Below, piece after piece: positions 63,801 to 64,000 of a DNA stretch of 64,000 bases. Source of the stretch: Synchiropus splendidus (lineage: Eukaryota; Chordata; Actinopteri; Syngnathiformes; Callionymidae); contig NC_071348.1 in assembly GCF_027744825.2 (NCBI RefSeq), positions 18,695,563 through 18,759,562 of the forward strand. Reading direction: 5' to 3'. Each line of letters opens with the position of its first letter. Position 1 is the stretch's first letter. Below the pieces are notes generated by a model that was given only the letters and a program-made list of their open reading frames with translations, did no database searches and had not been told where the DNA came from. The position numbers were made by a program, and so were the translations under genes.

Positions 63801-64000
63801 AAAACGCGTTTTCAGACAGAGATAAGGGGGGTTCCGGAACGCCAAACATAAAAATGTTGATAACTTTGGAAAAACACTTCAGACAGCTTAGATTTGATGT
63901 GTAACTACTAGAAAGACCCTTTCTGCTATAGTGGGAGGTGAAACTTTCATGTTCTGAAGCTTCCCTGCAAAGTTATGGCACAATGCGTAAAACGCGTTTT

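Larger units (their letters stand above)
56529..64000 (+). repeat. 188-bp satellite array, right block (about 40 monomers)
   Basis: The same satellite resumes directly after the LTR insertion, in the same orientation and exactly in phase: the interrupted monomer continues at GATAACTTTGG. It runs to the end of the window, which cuts a monomer inside the AACGCGTTTT motif. The monomers resemble those of the left block and carry the same alternative variants, so both blocks are one array split by the insertion. No gene, RNA gene or other interruption is visible. Confidence 0.97.

Noticed and set aside
1..64000. Many open frames of 60-155 codons on both strands with similar predicted peptides, resembling a gene family of small cysteine-containing proteins.
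   Set aside because: They recur with the 188-bp satellite period on both strands and shift frame each monomer because 188 is not divisible by three. They overlap one another and have no start context, splice pattern or codon-position bias. They are by-products of the repeat.
1..64000. CRISPR array, because of the regular repeats.
   Set aside because: The repeats are contiguous 188-bp units without unique spacers, and the host is evidently eukaryotic.
1..64000. Inverted satellite segments or hairpin-forming palindromic arrays.
   Set aside because: All landmarks I followed read in one direction. Palindromes are short and lie within single monomers.
1..64000. A new defence system, biosynthetic cluster or other multi-gene system.
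   Set aside because: No coding sequence is present outside repeat by-products, so nothing supports such a system.

Overview
The whole 64 kb window is one block of satellite DNA: about 336 head-to-tail copies of a 188-bp monomer, all in the same orientation, with one transposon-derived insertion. I find no protein-coding gene, tRNA, rRNA, CRISPR array or operon. The window starts and ends in mid-monomer, so the array continues past both edges. Monomers differ by scattered substitutions and 1-9 bp indels, and phase is kept almost everywhere.

The only non-satellite sequence is 804 bp at 55,725-56,528. It has the structure of a solo LTR: TGTCA...TGACA ends, a perfect 5-bp target-site duplication (GATAA) on both sides, and satellite that resumes in register immediately after it. 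This structure, together with a long monotonous satellite, points to a eukaryotic, probably (peri)centromeric or heterochromatic, location. The LTR's style and 3' end remind me of teleost fish Gypsy-like LTRs, but that is recollection. I do not recognise the satellite, and the species is unknown.

Layout: (1) 1-5,449, divergent monomers with small 4- and 5-monomer duplications. (2) 5,450-15,965, two tandem copies of a 5,258-bp, 28-monomer block that look identical wherever compared. (3) 16-35 kb, mixed monomers with many older duplications 1-18 monomers apart. (4) 35.4-49.9 kb, a ~6 kb block and its ~6.7 kb second copy, which differ by gains and losses of whole monomers, including a nested 751-bp tandem duplication. 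(5) 50-55.7 kb, a 939-bp-spaced duplication and a block related to 31.7-33.9 kb. (6) The solo LTR. (7) 56.5-64 kb, more satellite.

There is no gene network here. The content is a record of satellite turnover: unequal exchange on several scales, shared-variant subfamilies, CpG decay that suggests germline methylation, and three short palindromes in nearly every monomer. I did not find a previously undescribed coding system.
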